64,000 nt of DNA from positions 1 through 64,000 of the forward strand of contig CAKPLN010000005.1 in NCBI GenBank assembly GCA_934167665.1. Reading direction: 5' to 3'. This document shows positions 61,351-64,000 of this stretch, in pieces. Origin of the DNA: an uncultured Bacilli bacterium (GTDB lineage Bacteria; Bacillota_I; Bacilli_A; RF39; UBA660). Below the pieces are notes generated by a model. That model was not told the origin of the DNA. It saw only the letters and a list, made by a program, of their open reading frames with translations, and did not search any database. The stretch's first letter is position 1; every line of letters starts with the position of its first letter. Position numbers and translations under genes: made by a program.

Positions 61351-64000
61351 TTTCAATTTTTATACAAGCTTTCTCGTCATTTAATTCACATTCATCAGTT
61401 AAACTAATATCTTTAATTAACTCATCACCAAGTACTTCACCCATTACATAATCTTTATACATAGATAACATCTTTTCAACAGCAGCACTACCATTATAGT
61501 ATACCTTAATATGATCAGTAATTATAAAATCTAAATCTTTTCTTAAACTTTGAACTTTGCGTACAAATTCACGAGCTAATCCTTCTAAAATCAACTCTTC
61601 AGTTAATTCTGTATCAAGAACAACACAAGTACGATTATTACTACTTGAAGCATAACCTTCTTTTTGCTTTAATGAAATAAGTACCATATCACTAGTTAAT
61701 GTAAAGTCTTCTCCATCAAGCTTAACAGTAAGACCTTCTTCATTTATTTTAGCAACCTCATTACTTGTAAGCTTATCTAATATACTTTGTAATGATTTAA
61801 TCTTTGGACCTAAAGTTTTACCTAAAACTTTAAAATTAGGTTTTACTATATATTCCAAATACTCTGTCATATCATCTTTAAATACTATATTTTTAACGTT
61901 TAACTCTTCTGAAATAACAGGAAGTAAATCTCCAATAATCATTTGATCACTCTTAGGTAAAATCAAACTATTAATTGGTTGTCTTACTTTTATATTTACC
62001 TCTTCTCTAGCAAATCTTCCCAAAGAACAAATGTCTCTAACTAAATCCATTCTCTCTTCTACTGCCTCATTAATTAAATCAGTATTTTCAATAGGAAAAT
62101 CAGCTAAATGAACAGATTCTTCACCAGTTAAATTACGATAAATCTCCTCTGTCATAAATGGTGTTATAGGAGCACATAATTTACATAATGCAACAAGCAC
62201 TTCATAAGTAGTTAAGTAAACAGCTTTCTTACTATCAGTTAACTCACTGTCCCAGAACCTACGACGATTACTTCTAATATACCAATTAGATAAATCATCA
62301 TTTAAGAATGGAACAATAAGTCTTGCTGCTTTATTTAAATCGAATTCTTGATATGCTTGATTAACATTTTTAATTAACTTATTTAATTTAGATAATAACC
62401 ACCTATCAATAAGTTCCCTTTTCTCTACTGGAATATCATATTCTCTAGGATCAACATTATCAGCATTAGCATACATTTCAAAGAAAGAATAAGAATTCTT
62501 TAATGTAGATGTAAACTTAGAATAAACTTCTTTTACACCTTCTTCACTAAATTTAAGTGGAGTCCATACTGGTGAAACATAACACATATAGAATCTAATT
62601 GTATCAGCACCATACTTTTCCATGATTTGAACAGGATCAATAATATTTCCTGTAGACTTACTCATCTTCTTGCCATAAGCATCAAGCATCATATCATTAA
62701 CAACAACATTTTTAAAACTGCTTTCTCCAGATATAATAGTTGAAATAACAAGTAATACATAGAACCAACCACGTGTTTGGTCAACTCCTTCAGCTATAAA
62801 ATCAGCTGGAAATTGATCTAAGAATAATTCTTTATTCTCAAAAGGATAATGCCATTGAGCATAAGGCATAGAACCACTATCGAACCAAACATCCATTACA
62901 TCTTTAACTCTACTCATTACTTTACCACAATCAGGACAAGTAATATGTAAATCATCAACATATGGTCTATGTAATTCTATTTTCTTAACATCAATATCTT
63001 CAATTATTTTACTCTGTAATTCTTCAAGTGAACCAATTACTTCCTTACAACCACATTCACAAGTCCAAATTGGCATAGGACATCCCCAATATCTATTACG
63101 AGAAATTCCCCAATCAACCATATTATCTAACCAGTTAGCAAATCTCTTAGTACCGATAAATTCTGGATACCAATTAACTTTTGAATTAGCTTCAATAATT
63201 TTATCTTTTACAGCAGTAGTTTTTACATACCAAGCAGGTTTTGCATAGTAAATAAGTGGTGATTTACATCTCCAGCAATGAGGATAATCATGAACTAATT
63301 TAATCTTTTTAAATAATTTATCATTTTCTTTTAAATATTTTATAATTTCAATTTCAAGTTCAGGATCAGTTACAAGACGGCCTTGCCATGGACCAGTAGT
63401 ATAACAACCATCTTTTCCAACTGGATTAACAAAAGCAATGCCATTAGCTTTACAAACATTATTATCATCAGCACCATAAGCAGGAGCAATGTGAACAATA
63501 CCAGTACCATCTTCAGCTGTAACATAATTATCAGCAACAACTACAAAAGCCTTTCCTTCAACTTCAACAAAAGGCATTAATTGTTCATACTCAGTACCAA
63601 CTAAATCCTTTCCTTTATATGTTTCAAGAACTTTAACATCAGCACCTAATACTTTTTCTAATAAGCTTTTAGCCAAAACAAACTTATAGCCTTGTGATTC
63701 AACTAAAACATATTCAAGTTCTGGATTAACACATAAAGCAACATTAGCCATTAATGTCCAAGGAGTAGTTGTCCAAACCAAGAAGTAAACATCTTCATTC
63801 TTCTTCTTAAAAGGTACAATAACAGTATTTACAGAATCCTGTTGATATCCTTGAGCTACTTCATTAGAAGAAAGTTCAGTACCACATCTTGGACAATATG
63901 GTAATACCTTATTTCCATGATAAATAAGTCCTTTCTTATCCATCTCCTTGATTAACCACCATTCACTTTCAATAAACTCATTACTGCAAGTAACATATGG
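61343..64000 (-). CDS. ileS: Isoleucyl-tRNA synthetase, type 2 (eukaryote-like), 5' end outside the window
   Basis: The frame is open to the edge (PYVTCSNEFIESEWWLIKEM precedes the first internal Met), so this is a partial gene with at least 885 codons. CP1 editing domain (TTTPWTLMANVALCV, GTGIVHIAPAYGADD), then DVWFDSGSMPYAQWHYPFEN, FIAEGVDQTRGWFYVLLV and KMSKSTGN. HYPFEN and DQTRGWFY mark the type 2 enzymes, whose members are often naturally mupirocin-resistant. C-terminal anticodon domain present. Confidence 0.96.
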   Translation of the reverse strand, partial: PYVTCSNEFIESEWWLIKEMDKKGLIYHGNKVLPYCPRCGTELSSNEVAQGYQQDSVNTVIVPFKKKNEDVYFLVWTTTPWTLMANVALCVNPELEYVLVESQGYKFVLAKSLLEKVLGADVKVLETYKGKDLVGTEYEQLMPFVEVEGKAFVVVADNYVTAEDGTGIVHIAPAYGADDNNVCKANGIAFVNPVGKDGCYTTGPWQGRLVTDPELEIEIIKYLKENDKLFKKIKLVHDYPHCWRCKSPLIYYAKPAWYVKTTAVKDKIIEANSKVNWYPEFIGTKRFANWLDNMVDWGISRNRYWGCPMPIWTCECGCKEVIGSLEELQSKIIEDIDVKKIELHRPYVDDLHITCPDCGKVMSRVKDVMDVWFDSGSMPYAQWHYPFENKELFLDQFPADFIAEGVDQTRGWFYVLLVISTIISGESSFKNVVVNDMMLDAYGKKMSKSTGNIIDPVQIMEKYGADTIRFYMCYVSPVWTPLKFSEEGVKEVYSKFTSTLKNSYSFFEMYANADNVDPREYDIPVEKRELIDRWLLSKLNKLIKNVNQAYQEFDLNKAARLIVPFLNDDLSNWYIRSNRRRFWDSELTDSKKAVYLTTYEVLVALCKLCAPITPFMTEEIYRNLTGEESVHLADFPIENTDLINEAVEERMDLVRDICSLGRFAREEVNIKVRQPINSLILPKSDQMIIGDLLPVISEELNVKNIVFKDDMTEYLEYIVKPNFKVLGKTLGPKIKSLQSILDKLTSNEVAKINEEGLTVKLDGEDFTLTSDMVLISLKQKEGYASSSNNRTCVVLDTELTEELILEGLAREFVRKVQSLRKDLDFIITDHIKVYYNGSAAVEKMLSMYKDYVMGEVLGDELIKDISLTDECELNDEKACIKIERV

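Overview
The window is AT-rich bacterial chromosome read with the standard code: TGA is used as a stop and Trp is encoded by TGG. The gene set points to a low-GC Bacillota of the Bacilli type. It has infC-rpmI-rplT, rpsB-tsf, frr, pheST and single-chain glyS under T-boxes, and yqfC-yqfD, ybeY-cdd-era-yqzL-recO, trmD-rimM and rplS. Several genes are sporulation-specific: sspI, yqfC/yqfD, a GerM-like protein, gerE and spoIIIAH. A gut Bacilli lineage is my inference; no 16S gene is present. Almost every gene is on the minus strand. The clear plus-strand gene is sspI.

Region by region. 1-5.7 kb is an accessory scrap yard: a ParA/ParB locus collapsed by internal deletion, a surface-protein fragment, five-codon leader-like ORFs in three copies, XRE regulators, a DinD-like protein and a frameshifted sugar acetyltransferase. 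5.7-8.6 kb holds a GH10-like protein without a signal peptide, a wrecked methyltransferase and a uracil-DNA-glycosylase-fold protein. 8.6-14.9 kb is a compact stress or envelope module: a VWA protein fused to a solute-binding domain, an XpaC-like protein, a second solute-binding protein and TelA in one operon, followed by a CbbX/SpoVK-like AAA+ ATPase. I consider it the best candidate for an undescribed system. 15-24.9 kb is translation housekeeping plus sspI.

25.0-29.1 kb is an insertion. A decayed IS1634-like element on the left and its 179-bp internally deleted derivative on the right enclose two membrane-protein genes. The whole is flanked by a perfect 53-bp direct repeat and splits an ancestral tsf - lipoprotein - frr gene string. 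29-43.5 kb is again core: translation genes, two T-boxes (one very short), an L20-type leader and an infC with an apparent ATC start. S2 and L20 both carry C-terminal SAP/Rho-N-like extensions.

43.5-47.9 kb is a class II bacteriocin operon: C39 peptidase-ABC exporter, short accessory protein, two double-glycine peptides with GxxxG motifs and a small immunity-like membrane protein. An intact TnpB element sits just upstream of it. 48-54 kb holds a transglutaminase, tRNA-Arg, GerM, GerE, SpoIIIAH and metabolic enzymes. 54.3-61.3 kb holds two very large prepilin-like proteins with repeated Cys-containing extracellular domains, one with a glycine-rich end and one with a Cys-rich end, plus two membrane-anchored partners. 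The window closes inside an ileS of the eukaryotic-like type.
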